Below are positions 42,981 to 51,513 of a stretch of DNA of 64,000 nucleotides, piece after piece. Every line of letters starts with the position of its first letter. Within the stretch, counting starts at the first letter, position 1. The notes beneath the pieces are model-generated. The model was not told the DNA's origin. It worked only from the letters and a program-made list of their open reading frames with translations, and did not search any database. This DNA comes from Kytococcus schroeteri (GTDB lineage: Bacteria > Actinomycetota > Actinomycetes > Actinomycetales > Dermatophilaceae): contig NZ_JBHLVH010000028.1 of assembly GCF_042433515.1 (NCBI RefSeq), positions 43,476-107,475 of the forward strand. Reading direction: 5' to 3'. The translations under genes were made by a program, and so were the position numbers.

Positions 42981-43601
42981 TCAGCGCAGGGCGCGGGGCT
43001 TCTCGCCGCGGCCCACGGCCGGGCGCGGGGTGCGGGCGCCGCGCATCTGGAAGGAGCGCAGGATGACGTAGGTGGCCAGGCCCTTGCCCTCCTCGGCCCG
43101 GCGCGGGAACACGCGGGCGACCTCGCCCCTCAGGCGGCGGGCCAGCAGCCAACCGTCCACGAGCCCGGCGACGAGCATCCCGTAGACGAGCACGAAGATC
43201 GGCAGGCGGAAGGTGGCGGCCAGCTCCGGGCGGGCGATCATCACGACGGTGAGCAGCAGGGTCACCAGCAGGATCGGCAGCATGACCTGCCCGACGGTGA
43301 AGCGAGAGTCCACGCGGTCACGCACGTAGGCACGCACCGGACCACGGTCGCGCGCCGGCAGGTAGGCGTCGTCCCCGTCGAGCATCCCCTGGCGGGCACG
43401 GGCCCGCTCCTCGGCGCGCTCGCGACGCTCGGCCTCCTTGGCGGCCTTGCGGTCGGTCACCACCAGCGGCTTGCGGCGGGCGGCCTGCGCCTCGCGTCGC
43501 TTGGGGGTGGGGCGCCCCTTCTTCCGCTGGCCCTCGGGGCGGGTGTCCACCTCCTCCACGGGCTGGGGTTCCTCGGTCTGCACGGTGTCTCGGTGGGCCA
43601 T
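42981..43601 (-). CDS. DUF3043 membrane protein
   Basis: A 206-residue protein: a highly charged N-terminal 70 residues (KKGRPTPKRREAQAARRKPL, then an Ala/Arg/Glu helix), LDGDDAYLPARDRGPVRAYV (about 75-94), two membrane spans (near 108-125 and 135-155) and a basic tail. This is the DUF3043 family of Actinobacteria, of unknown function. It is divergent from the SCO2322-like gene. Confidence 0.85.
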   Translation of the reverse strand: MAHRDTVQTEEPQPVEEVDTRPEGQRKKGRPTPKRREAQAARRKPLVVTDRKAAKEAERRERAEERARARQGMLDGDDAYLPARDRGPVRAYVRDRVDSRFTVGQVMLPILLVTLLLTVVMIARPELAATFRLPIFVLVYGMLVAGLVDGWLLARRLRGEVARVFPRRAEEGKGLATYVILRSFQMRGARTPRPAVGRGEKPRALR

Positions 43602-43607
43602 GGGCGA

Positions 43608-43613
43608 AGGGTA
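43608..43613 (-). promoter_or_regulatory. -10 box of the DUF3043 gene
   Basis: TACCCT on the minus strand, six bases before the ATG at 43601; no ribosome site. Confidence 0.5.
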
Positions 43614-43681
43614 CGTGGTGACATACTGCGCGACGCAGACCAGCCGGCACCGAACGCACCCACCGAGGGGGAGGGACCACG

Positions 43682-44686
43682 ATGGACCGCACGACGGACC
43701 GAGGACGCCGGGACGCTCCCGGGCCCCGCCGCCCCCGCACGGCGCTGGCCCTGGCCCTCACGGTCACCGCCGCCCTCTCGGCGGCCTCCCCCGCCCACGC
43801 CGAGCCCGCCCACCGGTACTGGTCGACCTGGACGCTGCAGGGCACCAGCTGGCAGGTGCCCGAGCGCAGCGCCACCGAGGAGGTCCCCGCCGACGGATCC
43901 GTCGTCGGGCTGCGCTTCGCCCTGCTCCCGGCGTCGGCCACCAACGGTCGCTCCCCGCGCGCGACGCCGTCGTTCGAGGAGGTGTGCGGCCGGACCGCGC
44001 CGGAGGCCGGCACCAAGCGGGTCGGCGTGGTGGTGGACCACGGTCGCCCCGAGGAGTCCGCCTCCCGCCCGCAGGACGCCCCGCAGGTGGAGACGGCCTG
44101 CGCCGTGGCCCCGGTGGACGCGACCCTGGTCGCCACCGTGCGCCACGCGCTCGACGTGCAGGGCACCCCGCCGATGGTGTGCGCCGTCGACGGTCACCCG
44201 GCCGAGGGCTGCTCGGCCAACCGCGTGGCCGACGCGGACTCGGCCGTGCTGGAGGCCACCGAGGAGCCGGTGGAGCCCGTGCGGCGCACGGCCCCCGAGC
44301 CCACCGACCCGGACACGGCGCCCGCGGCGACCCCCTCCCCCGAGGCCTCCCCGTCCCCCTCCGGCGGCGAGGAGTCCGCCGGGGAGGGCCCGGCACCGAC
44401 CGCCGGCGAGGACGCCCCGGCCGCCCCCGAGCGACGGGAGGCACCGGACGGCGCCCTCGTGCCCTGGTACGTGACGGCCCTGGCCCTGGCCCTGCTCGCC
44501 GGCGGGCTCTGGATGCTGCTGCGCCCGCTCCCCGCCGGACGGGGCAGCGGGTTCCGCCACACCCTCGCCGAGCAGCTGCGCACGCGCCGCGGCACCGGCG
44601 GATCCGCACCCGAGGACGCCGCCGACGCCCCCGGAGCGGAGGCGGAACCCGACCCGGTGGACGACGCCCCGGACTCCCCCGACCAC
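43682..44686 (+). CDS. SCO2322-like secreted/membrane protein, 3' end unresolved
   Basis: Signal peptide (Arg-rich start, hydrophobic ALALALTVTAALSAA, cleavage near PAHA), then HRYWSTWTLQGTSWQ, GLRFAL, CGRTAPEAGTKRVGVVVDHG and VCAVDGHPAEGC, the pattern of actinobacterial SCO2322-family proteins. A Pro/Thr/Glu-rich spacer leads to a membrane span (WYVTALALALLAGGLWMLL) and an acidic cytoplasmic tail. SCO2322 genes often sit with energy-coupling-factor transporter genes, but none are here. No stop is found: an undetermined base at 44687 lies in the tail and the frame then runs on antisense through gcvT, so a stop has probably been lost by a sequence error there. The start has GAGGGA. Confidence 0.75.
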
Positions 44687-44707
44687 NCCCCCGGCGGGGC
44701 CCCGCCG
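44687..44707. other. Undetermined base and loop-less GC palindrome
   Basis: N at 44687, followed by a 16-base perfect palindrome (44692-44707). This is where a bidirectional terminator between the convergent SCO2322-like and gcvT genes would be expected. A hairpin with no loop suggests bases are missing. Confidence 0.6.
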
Positions 44708-44727
44708 CCGTGCGATGGGGTGCCGCG

Positions 44728-45846
44728 TCAGCCGCGGACGCCGGCCTCCACGAACGGCGGCTTCACGAGCTCGCCGGCCACCTCACGGCCGCGCACGTCG
44801 ATGACGACCTCGTCACCGAAGGTGTGGGAGCGGTCCACCAGCGCGATGGCGATGCCGTGGCCCAGGGTGGGCGAGAAGGTGCCGGAGGTGACCACCCCGA
44901 TGACCGTGCCGTCGGTGGCCCTCACCTCGTTGCCCTCACGCGGGATGCCGCGACCGGTCACCTTGATGCCGCGGTTCAGGCGGCCGGACTTCTCCGCGCG
45001 CTGGGCCGCCAGGGCCTCCTTGCCCCAGAAGGCCTCCTTGTCCCAGCCGACGGCCCAGGCGTTGCGGGCCATCACCGGGGAGATGTCCACCGAGAGCTCG
45101 TGGCCGTGCAGCGGGTAGCCCATCTCGGTGCGCAGCGTGTCGCGGGCACCCAGGCCGGCGGGCAGGCCGCCCACCTCGGCGGCAGCGGCCACGAGGGCCT
45201 CCCACAGCTCGGCGGTGGCGTCCCAGGGGCAGACCAGCTCGTAGCCCTTCTCACCGGTGTAGCCGGAGCGGCAGACGACCACCTCGTGGCCCTTCCACTG
45301 CGCGTCGAGGAAGGACATGAAGTCCGGGTGGTCCACCGGCAGGCCGAGGGCGGTCATGACCTCGTCGGCCTTCGGGCCCTGCACGGCGACGATGCCGTGC
45401 TGGGTGTGCTCGTCGGAGACGGTCACCTCCGGGGCGCGCTCGGCCGCGGCCTCGGTGAGCAGGCGGGCCACCTGGGTGGCGTTGGCGGCGTTGGGCACGA
45501 GGAACACGTCGTCCTCGGAGCGCAGGTACTGGATCAGATCGTCGACGACACCACCGGACTCGTTGCAGCACATCGTGTACTGCGCCTTGCCCGGCTCGAT
45601 GCGGGTGAGGTCGTTGGTGAAGCAGGAGTTGACGAAGGCCGCCGCACCGGGACCGGAGACGCGGACCTTGCCCATGTGCGAGACGTCGAAGAGCCCGACG
45701 GCCTCGCGGGTGGCGTTGTGCTCGGCCTTGACGCCGCCGCCGGGGAACTCGATGGGCATGTCCCAGCCACCGAAGTCGGCCATCTTGGCGCCGCGGGCGA
45801 CGTGGGCCTCGTGGAGGGGGGAGTGACGGAGGGAGGAGTCGGTCAT
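44728..45846 (-). CDS. gcvT: Glycine cleavage system aminomethyltransferase (T protein)
   Basis: A 372-residue tetrahydrofolate-dependent enzyme that takes the methylene group from the aminomethyl-lipoyl H protein. ADFGGWDMPIEFPGG near 23-37 and LFDVSHMGKVRVSGP near 54-68 are the usual N-terminal motifs; the C-terminal domain contains GHGIAIALVDR. Genes for the P and H proteins are not in the window, but lipoylation genes are (lipA, lipB, lpdA). I see no glycine riboswitch: the -10 box abuts the start. Confidence 0.94.
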   Translation of the reverse strand: MTDSSLRHSPLHEAHVARGAKMADFGGWDMPIEFPGGGVKAEHNATREAVGLFDVSHMGKVRVSGPGAAAFVNSCFTNDLTRIEPGKAQYTMCCNESGGVVDDLIQYLRSEDDVFLVPNAANATQVARLLTEAAAERAPEVTVSDEHTQHGIVAVQGPKADEVMTALGLPVDHPDFMSFLDAQWKGHEVVVCRSGYTGEKGYELVCPWDATAELWEALVAAAAEVGGLPAGLGARDTLRTEMGYPLHGHELSVDISPVMARNAWAVGWDKEAFWGKEALAAQRAEKSGRLNRGIKVTGRGIPREGNEVRATDGTVIGVVTSGTFSPTLGHGIAIALVDRSHTFGDEVVIDVRGREVAGELVKPPFVEAGVRG

Positions 45847-45852
45847 GTGCGC

Positions 45853-45858
45853 ACCGTA
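45853..45858 (-). promoter_or_regulatory. -10 box of gcvT
   Basis: TACGGT on the minus strand, six bases before the ATG at 45846; no ribosome site and no room for a riboswitch. Confidence 0.5.
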
Positions 45859-45891
45859 CCCGCCCGGACGTGACGTGGATCGCACCGCGCG

Positions 45892-45933
45892 TACGATCGG
45901 TGCCACTGTGGCCCGGCGGCCGAGTCGCCGGGC
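45892..45933 (+). promoter_or_regulatory. pepA promoter -10 and 5'-leader hairpin
   Basis: TACGAT at 45892-45897 would start a leader of about 70 bases that carries an eight-base-pair hairpin (45911-45918 with 45926-45933). pepA, unlike many neighbours, has a true leader with a ribosome site. Confidence 0.4.
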
Positions 45934-45972
45934 CGTCTGGAGCGCGAACCGATCCCGATCCGAGGAGACCTG

Positions 45973-47544
45973 ATGACGAGCGTGCCCTTCGAGCTGTCCC
46001 CCTTCGACCTCGAGCTCACGACGGCCACCGAGGCCCCGGCCGAGGCCACCGCCGACGCCCTGGTGCTGGGCGCCTGGCAGGTGGACGGCAAGGCCGAGCT
46101 GGCCGCCGCCGACCTGCCCGCCGAGGCCACCGAGGCCCTGGCCGCCGCCCTGACCACGCTCAAGGCCACCGGCGCCGTGGACTCCACGACCGTGCTCGCC
46201 GGCGCCCCCGGCGTGTCCGCCACCCTCGTCGTGGTGGCAGGTCTGGGCAAGCAGGCCGACGCGACCACCGACCGCCTGCGCCGCGCCGCCGGTGCCGCCG
46301 TGCGCGCCACCGCCGGCGCCACCCGTGTGGTGCTGGCGCTGCCGGCCACCGACGCCACCGGCACCGTCGCCGCCGCCGAGGGCGCCGTGCTGGGCGCCTA
46401 CGCCGACACCCGCTTCAAGAGCTCGGTGGAGGCCACCGACGAGGTGGAGGCCGAGGCCCCCGAGGTGCGCAGCATCGCCGTGGTGCCCGCCGGGGACGCC
46501 GCCGAGGTGGAGACCGGGCTGCAGCGCGCCCTGGTGCTGGGCCGCCAGATGGCCTACGCCCGCGACCTGGTGAACACCCCCGCCAACTTCCTCTACCCCG
46601 AGTCCTTCGCCGCCTCGGTGACCGAGCGCGCGCCGCAGGGCGTGGAGGTCGAGGTCATCGACGACGCGCAGCTGGAGTCCATGGGCGCCGGCGCCATCCA
46701 CGGCGTGGGCAAGGGCTCGGCGCGCGGTCCCCGCATCGCGGTGCTGCGCTACCGCCCGGCCGGTGCCCAGAAGCACGTGGCGATGGTGGGCAAGGGCATC
46801 ACCTTCGACACCGGTGGCCTCTCCCTCAAGCCGCCGCAGGGCATGACCACCATGAAGTGCGACATGGGTGGCGCGGCCGCCGTGGCCGGCGCCGTGTTCG
46901 CCGCCGCCGAGCTGGGCGTGCAGACGGCCGTCACCGGCATCCTCTGCCTGGCCGAGAACATGCCCTCGCGCGACGCCCAGCGCCCCGGTGACGTGGTGAC
47001 CGCCCTCAACGGCCTGACCGTGGAGGTGCTCAACACCGACGCCGAGGGCCGTCTGGCCATGTGCGACGGCCTCGTGCTGGCCACCCGCGAGAAGCCCGAC
47101 CTGGTGCTCGACATCGCCACCCTCACCGGTGCCGCGGTGATGGCCCTGGGCGACCGCACCGCCGGCGTCGTGGCCAACGACGACGCCCTGCGCGAGCGCG
47201 TGGTGGGGCTGGCCGAGCGCACCGGCGAGCCGCTGGTGGGCCTGCCCATCCCCGAGGAGGTGCACGAGGGCCTCGTCTCCCCCGTGGCCGACCTGCGCAA
47301 CATCATCGGCTACGGCAAGCCGGCCGGCATGCAGACCGCCGCGGCCTACCTGATGCGCTTCGTGGGCTCCACGCAGGGTAAGGACCACGTCACGGGCGAC
47401 GCCCAGCAGCTGCCGTGGGCCCACATCGACATCGCCGGCCCGGCCTTCCACGAGGGCAGCCCGTGGGGCTACACCCCCGCCGGCGGCACCGGCTCCGGCC
47501 TGCGCACCCTGCTGGCCGCCGTCGAGGACGTGCCGCTGGCCTGA
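45973..47544 (+). CDS. pepA: Leucyl aminopeptidase, M17 family
   Basis: A 523-residue hexameric-type aminopeptidase. The divergent N-terminal domain is about 190 residues; the catalytic domain has GKGITFDTGGLSLKP (Lys and Asp ligands, about 274-288), MKCDMGGAA, and the signature NTDAEGRL with the third metal ligands and catalytic Arg. It removes N-terminal residues, recycling peptides in the cytoplasm; some homologues also bind DNA. GAGGAG precedes the ATG. Confidence 0.94.
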   Translation: MTSVPFELSPFDLELTTATEAPAEATADALVLGAWQVDGKAELAAADLPAEATEALAAALTTLKATGAVDSTTVLAGAPGVSATLVVVAGLGKQADATTDRLRRAAGAAVRATAGATRVVLALPATDATGTVAAAEGAVLGAYADTRFKSSVEATDEVEAEAPEVRSIAVVPAGDAAEVETGLQRALVLGRQMAYARDLVNTPANFLYPESFAASVTERAPQGVEVEVIDDAQLESMGAGAIHGVGKGSARGPRIAVLRYRPAGAQKHVAMVGKGITFDTGGLSLKPPQGMTTMKCDMGGAAAVAGAVFAAAELGVQTAVTGILCLAENMPSRDAQRPGDVVTALNGLTVEVLNTDAEGRLAMCDGLVLATREKPDLVLDIATLTGAAVMALGDRTAGVVANDDALRERVVGLAERTGEPLVGLPIPEEVHEGLVSPVADLRNIIGYGKPAGMQTAAAYLMRFVGSTQGKDHVTGDAQQLPWAHIDIAGPAFHEGSPWGYTPAGGTGSGLRTLLAAVEDVPLA

Positions 47545-47608
47545 CGCGCCCACCCGGGCCCGCTCCCCCGCCCGCCCCGGGCCGGGGAGCGAGGGGGCCG
47601 GACACGAC

Positions 47609-47647
47609 GGAGCCCCCACCCGGTGCCGTGCACCGGGTGGGGGCTCC
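47609..47647. terminator. Bidirectional hairpin terminator
   Basis: Eighteen-base arms (47609-47626, 47630-47647), three-base loop, between the convergent pepA and DUF5302 genes. Confidence 0.85.
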
Positions 47648-47677
47648 TCGCACGCGCGCGGACGGCGCTGCGGGTGC

Positions 47678-47854
47678 TCAGACGCTCTTGCGCCGGAACA
47701 TCTGCTGGGCGCCCGAGGTCTCGGGCCCGTGGGGGTGCTCCACCTTGCCGTGGCCCCCCTCGGCCGACACGTCGGTGCCGCCGTGGGCCTTCTTGGCCGC
47801 GAGGGCCTCCTCGAACTTGCGCCTGGTCTCGTCGGTGACGTGCTCGTTCGTCAT
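47678..47854 (-). CDS. DUF5302 small protein
   Basis: Fifty-eight residues: charged N-terminal helix (DETRRKFEEALAAKKA), then a Gly/His-rich middle and the C-terminal QQMFRRKS tail, as in the actinobacterial DUF5302 family, which is predicted to be largely disordered. Function unknown. AAGGAGGTCACG precedes the ATG at 47854. Confidence 0.8.
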   Translation of the reverse strand: MTNEHVTDETRRKFEEALAAKKAHGGTDVSAEGGHGKVEHPHGPETSGAQQMFRRKSV

Positions 47855-47996
47855 GACGTGACCTCCTTCCCGCCGATGCCAGGGCCGCGGCCGGTCCGCG
47901 GTGCTCGACTGCGCCCAGCGTGGCACCCCACCAAGGGGGCGTCCACCGTTTTTCCCACGGCCGACGGGCCGCGGCCCGACCGACCCGGGAGCCCAC

Positions 47997-48025
47997 CTGA
48001 CGTGGCCTGCGCCACATGGCACGAT
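47997..48025 (+). promoter_or_regulatory. lpdA promoter with inverted repeat in the spacer
   Basis: CTGACG (47997-48002), 17 bases, then CACGAT (48020-48025). The inverted repeat GTGGC-CTGC-GCCAC (48002-48015) fills most of the spacer, a likely operator. The rest of the region 47855-48085 shows nothing else clear. Confidence 0.4.
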
Positions 48026-48085
48026 GACCCCGACCTCTCCCGGGCCACACCGCCCGGTCCCCCGACATCCACCCCAGGAGCGTCC

Positions 48086-49468
48086 ATGTCGAGCAGCCAG
48101 CCCACCCACGACCTCGTCATCCTCGGTGGCGGAAGCGGCGGCTACGCGGCCGCCCTGCGCGCGGCCGAGCTGGGCCTCACCGTGGCCCTGGTGGAGAAGG
48201 GCAAGCTGGGCGGCACCTGCCTGCACCAGGGTTGCGTGCCCACCAAGGCGCTGCTGCACGCCGCCGAGGTGGCCGACAGCACCCGCGAGAGCGCCAGCTT
48301 CGGCGTGAACGCGACCTTCGAGGGCATCGACATGGGCCGCGTGAACGCCTACAAGGACGGCGTCATCGGCCGGCTGCACAAGGGTCTGCAGGGCCTGGTG
48401 AAGGCGCGCAAGGTGGAGTACGTGGAGGGCGAGGGCCGCCTCACCGCACCCAACACCGTCACCGTGGACGGCCGCGAGCTCGTGGGCAAGGACGTGGTGC
48501 TGGCCACCGGGTCGCGCCCGCGGTCCATCCCGGGTCTGGAGATCGGTGGTCGGGTGATGACCTCCGAGCAGGCCCTGCAGCTCGACTTCGTGCCGCAGTC
48601 CGTGGTGGTGCTCGGTGGCGGCGTCATCGGCGTGGAGTTCGCCAGCGTGTTCACCAGCTTCGGGGCCCAGGTCACCGTGGTGGAGGGCCTGGACCGCATC
48701 GTGCCCGCTGAGGACGAGGCCGTGAGCAAGACGCTGCTGCGCGCCTTCCGCAAGCGCAAGATCGACGTCCGCACCGGCGTCATGTTCGAGTCCGTGGACA
48801 ACCGCGAGGACGGCGTCACCGTGAGGCTGCAGGACGGCACCACGCTGGAGGCCGACCTGCTGCTCGTGGCCATCGGTCGCGGCCCGGTCACCGAGGGGAT
48901 GGGCTTCGAGGAGGCCGGCGTCACCCTCGACCGCGGCTTCGTGGTCACCGACGCCGACCTGCGCACCGGCGTGGACCACCTGTGGGCCGTCGGCGACATC
49001 GTGCCCGGCCTGCAGCTGGCCCACCGCGGCTTCGCCCAGGGCATCTTCGTGGCCGAGAAGATCGCCGGCCTGGAGCCCGCCCCGATCGACGAGGCCGGCA
49101 TCCCCCGCGTCACCTACTGCGACCCCGAGATCGCGTCGGTGGGCCTCACCGAGGCCAAGGCCAAGGAGCAGTACGGCGAGGACGCCGTGGAGGCCCTGGA
49201 GTACAACCTCGGCGGCAACGGCAAGAGCCAGATCCTGGCCACGCAGGGCTTCGTCAAGCTGGTGCGCCGCAAGGACGGCCCGGTGGTGGGCATCCACATG
49301 GTCGGCGCCCGCATGGGTGAGCAGGTGGGTGAGGCCCAGCTCATCTACAACTGGGAGGCCCTGCCCGAGGAGGTCGCCGCCCTCGTCCACGCCCACCCCA
49401 CCCAGAACGAGGCCCTCGGCGAGGCCCACCTGGCGCTGGCCGGCAAGCCGTTGCACGCCCACGCGTGA
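48086..49468 (+). CDS. lpdA: Dihydrolipoyl dehydrogenase (E3)
   Basis: A 460-residue flavoprotein that reoxidises dihydrolipoyl groups with NAD+. FAD motif GGGSGGYAAALRAAELG, redox-active disulfide in GGTCLHQGCVPTK (about 41-53), NAD motif GGGVIGVEFASVF, and C-terminal HAHPTQNEALGEA with the catalytic His-Glu. It lies just upstream of the E2 gene sucB, so E3 and E2 are produced together; the E1 gene is elsewhere. CAGGAG precedes the ATG. Confidence 0.95.
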   Translation: MSSSQPTHDLVILGGGSGGYAAALRAAELGLTVALVEKGKLGGTCLHQGCVPTKALLHAAEVADSTRESASFGVNATFEGIDMGRVNAYKDGVIGRLHKGLQGLVKARKVEYVEGEGRLTAPNTVTVDGRELVGKDVVLATGSRPRSIPGLEIGGRVMTSEQALQLDFVPQSVVVLGGGVIGVEFASVFTSFGAQVTVVEGLDRIVPAEDEAVSKTLLRAFRKRKIDVRTGVMFESVDNREDGVTVRLQDGTTLEADLLLVAIGRGPVTEGMGFEEAGVTLDRGFVVTDADLRTGVDHLWAVGDIVPGLQLAHRGFAQGIFVAEKIAGLEPAPIDEAGIPRVTYCDPEIASVGLTEAKAKEQYGEDAVEALEYNLGGNGKSQILATQGFVKLVRRKDGPVVGIHMVGARMGEQVGEAQLIYNWEALPEEVAALVHAHPTQNEALGEAHLALAGKPLHAHA

Positions 49469-49570
49469 CGTACACGGCACGCCCCGGGTGGTGCGCGGCA
49501 CCGCCCAGTGTGGAGAATGGCTGCGCAAGGGCAGTACAGACCGCTCAACGAACGACCGAGGAGACAGGGA

Positions 49571-51412
49571 ATGTCTGAGAAGGTGACGATGCCGGAGCTC
49601 GGCGAGTCCGTGACCGAGGGCACGGTGACGCGCTGGTTGAAGGCCGTGGGTGACGAGGTGGCGGTCGACGAGCCGCTGCTCGAGGTCTCCACCGACAAGG
49701 TGGACACCGAGATCCCCTCCCCGGTGGCGGGTGTGCTGCAGGAGATCCTTGCCGAGGAGGACGACACCGTCGAGGTCGGCGGCGACCTGGCCGTCATCGG
49801 CGACGGCGAGGCCTCCGGCGGGTCCGACGACTCCTCCGACGAGAAGGACGAGGAGCCCGCCGAGGAGAAGGCGGAGGAGCCGAAGAAGGCCGAGGAGAAG
49901 ACGGAGGAGAAGGCCGAGAAGCCGGCCAAGAAGTCCTCCGGCGGCGGCGAGGGCCAGACCGTGACGATGCCGGAGCTCGGCGAGTCCGTGACCGAGGGCA
50001 CCGTGACCCGCTGGCTGAAGGCCGAGGGTGACGAGGTCGAGGTCGACGAGCCGCTGCTCGAGGTCTCCACCGACAAGGTGGACACCGAGATCCCCTCCCC
50101 CTACGCGGGCGTGCTCTCCAAGATCATCGCCGGTGAGGACGAGACCGTCGAGGTCGGCGGCGAGCTGGGTGTCATCGGCGGCGAGGCCGGTGGCGACGAC
50201 TCCTCCGAGGACGAGGCCGACCAGGACGCCGACGCCGAGCCGATGGACGCCGGGTCCGCCGAGGAGGTGGCTGCCGAGGGCGAGACCGAGGACCCGCAGG
50301 CCGCTGCGAAGGCCGACGAGAAGAAGGCCGCGGACAAGAAGGACCAGGAGCCGGCCCCGGCGAAGGAGGCCCCGAAGAAGGCCGAGTCCTCCGACAAGGG
50401 CTCCGACTCCGAGACCTACGTGACCCCGCTGGTGCGCAAGCTGGCCAAGCAGCACGGCGTGGACCTCTCCACCCTGGAGGGTTCCGGCGTGGGTGGCCGC
50501 ATCCGCAAGCAGGACGTGCTGGCCGCCGCCGAGGGCAAGGGGGCCGAGGCGCCCGCCAAGGGCAAGGGGGCCGAGGCGCCCGCCGAAGCCCCGGCCGAGC
50601 AGCCGAAGGCCGAGCAGGAGCCGGCCGAGCAGCCCGCGCAGAAGCCCGCGGCGCAGTCCTCGGGTTCCGCGCAGAAGTCCTCCGGCGCCCTGGGCGACCT
50701 GCAGGCCAAGCGCGGCACCACCGAGAAGATGACCCGCCTGCGCAAGGTGATCGCCCAGCGCATGCTGGAGTCGCTGCAGGTCTCCGCGCAGCTGACCACC
50801 GTGGTCGAGGTGGACGTCACCAAGATCGCCCGCCTGCGTGACCGCGAGAAGAAGGCCTTCCAGGCCCGCGAGGGCGTCAAGCTCTCGTTCCTGCCCTTCT
50901 TCGCGCAGGCCGCCATCGAGGCGCTCAAGGAGCACCCGACGGTGAACGCCTCGGTGGAGGACGACCAGATCGTCTACCACGCCCAGGAGAACCTGGGCAT
51001 GGCCGTGGACACCGACAAGGGCCTGCTGGTGCCGGTCATCAAGGACGCCGGGTCGCTGAACATCGCCGGCATCGCCCGCAAGATCGACGACCTGGCCAGC
51101 CGCACCCGCGACAACAAGGTGGGCCCGGACGAGTTGAGCGGTGCGACCTTCACGCTCACCAACACCGGTTCGCGCGGCGCCCTGTTCGACACGCCGATCA
51201 TCAACCAGCCGAACGTGGCGATCCTCGGCACCGGTGCCGTGGTGAAGCGCCCGGTCGTGGTGAGCGACGAGGACGGTCTGGAGACCATCGCCATCCGCTC
51301 GATGGTGTACCTGGCCCTGTCCTACGACCACCGCATCGTGGACGGCGCCGACGCCGCCCGCTTCCTGGGCACCATGAAGGAGCGCCTGGAGGCCGGCCAG
51401 TTCGAGGTCTGA
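49571..51412 (+). CDS. sucB: 2-oxoglutarate dehydrogenase E2 (dihydrolipoyl succinyltransferase), two lipoyl domains
   Basis: A 613-residue acyltransferase. Two lipoyl domains (about 2-80 and 130-208), each with the lipoyl-Lys in EVSTDKVDTEIPSP, are joined by Glu/Lys-rich linkers. A peripheral subunit-binding domain follows (VTPLVRKLAKQHGVDLSTLEG, about 283-303), then an Ala/Pro/Glu-rich linker and a catalytic domain ending in SYDHRIVDGADAARFL with the active-site His. It could serve pyruvate or 2-oxoglutarate dehydrogenase; actinobacterial SucB proteins have this layout. AGGAGACAGGGA precedes the ATG. The lipoyl domains need LipA and LipB, encoded 1.5 kb downstream. Confidence 0.92.
   Translation: MSEKVTMPELGESVTEGTVTRWLKAVGDEVAVDEPLLEVSTDKVDTEIPSPVAGVLQEILAEEDDTVEVGGDLAVIGDGEASGGSDDSSDEKDEEPAEEKAEEPKKAEEKTEEKAEKPAKKSSGGGEGQTVTMPELGESVTEGTVTRWLKAEGDEVEVDEPLLEVSTDKVDTEIPSPYAGVLSKIIAGEDETVEVGGELGVIGGEAGGDDSSEDEADQDADAEPMDAGSAEEVAAEGETEDPQAAAKADEKKAADKKDQEPAPAKEAPKKAESSDKGSDSETYVTPLVRKLAKQHGVDLSTLEGSGVGGRIRKQDVLAAAEGKGAEAPAKGKGAEAPAEAPAEQPKAEQEPAEQPAQKPAAQSSGSAQKSSGALGDLQAKRGTTEKMTRLRKVIAQRMLESLQVSAQLTTVVEVDVTKIARLRDREKKAFQAREGVKLSFLPFFAQAAIEALKEHPTVNASVEDDQIVYHAQENLGMAVDTDKGLLVPVIKDAGSLNIAGIARKIDDLASRTRDNKVGPDELSGATFTLTNTGSRGALFDTPIINQPNVAILGTGAVVKRPVVVSDEDGLETIAIRSMVYLALSYDHRIVDGADAARFLGTMKERLEAGQFEV
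49583..50118 (+). repeat. Internal direct repeat encoding the two lipoyl domains
   Basis: Two near-identical copies of about 158 bases (49583-49740 and 49961-50118) inside sucB, 378 bases apart, with long stretches of base-for-base identity. This suggests recent duplication or gene conversion. A shorter repeat encodes GAEAPAKGK-like units near 50539-50590. Confidence 0.75.
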
Positions 51413-51460
51413 CCCGCTGACGCCGGTCCGGCCCGCCCGGCCGGCACAGCCCTTGCACAC

Positions 51461-51496
51461 GACGGGGCCCCGCACCACACGGTGTGGGGCCCCGTC
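51461..51496. terminator. Bidirectional hairpin terminator
   Basis: Sixteen-base stem with one G-U pair (51461-51476, 51481-51496), four-base loop, between the convergent sucB and pseudokinase genes. Confidence 0.8.
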
Positions 51497-51513
51497 CGCG
51501 CACCCGCTCCCGG

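Noticed and set aside
45847..45972. Glycine riboswitch before gcvT
   Set aside because: The gcvT -10 box lies six bases from the start, leaving no leader; the remaining bases belong to the pepA leader, which shows only a simple hairpin.
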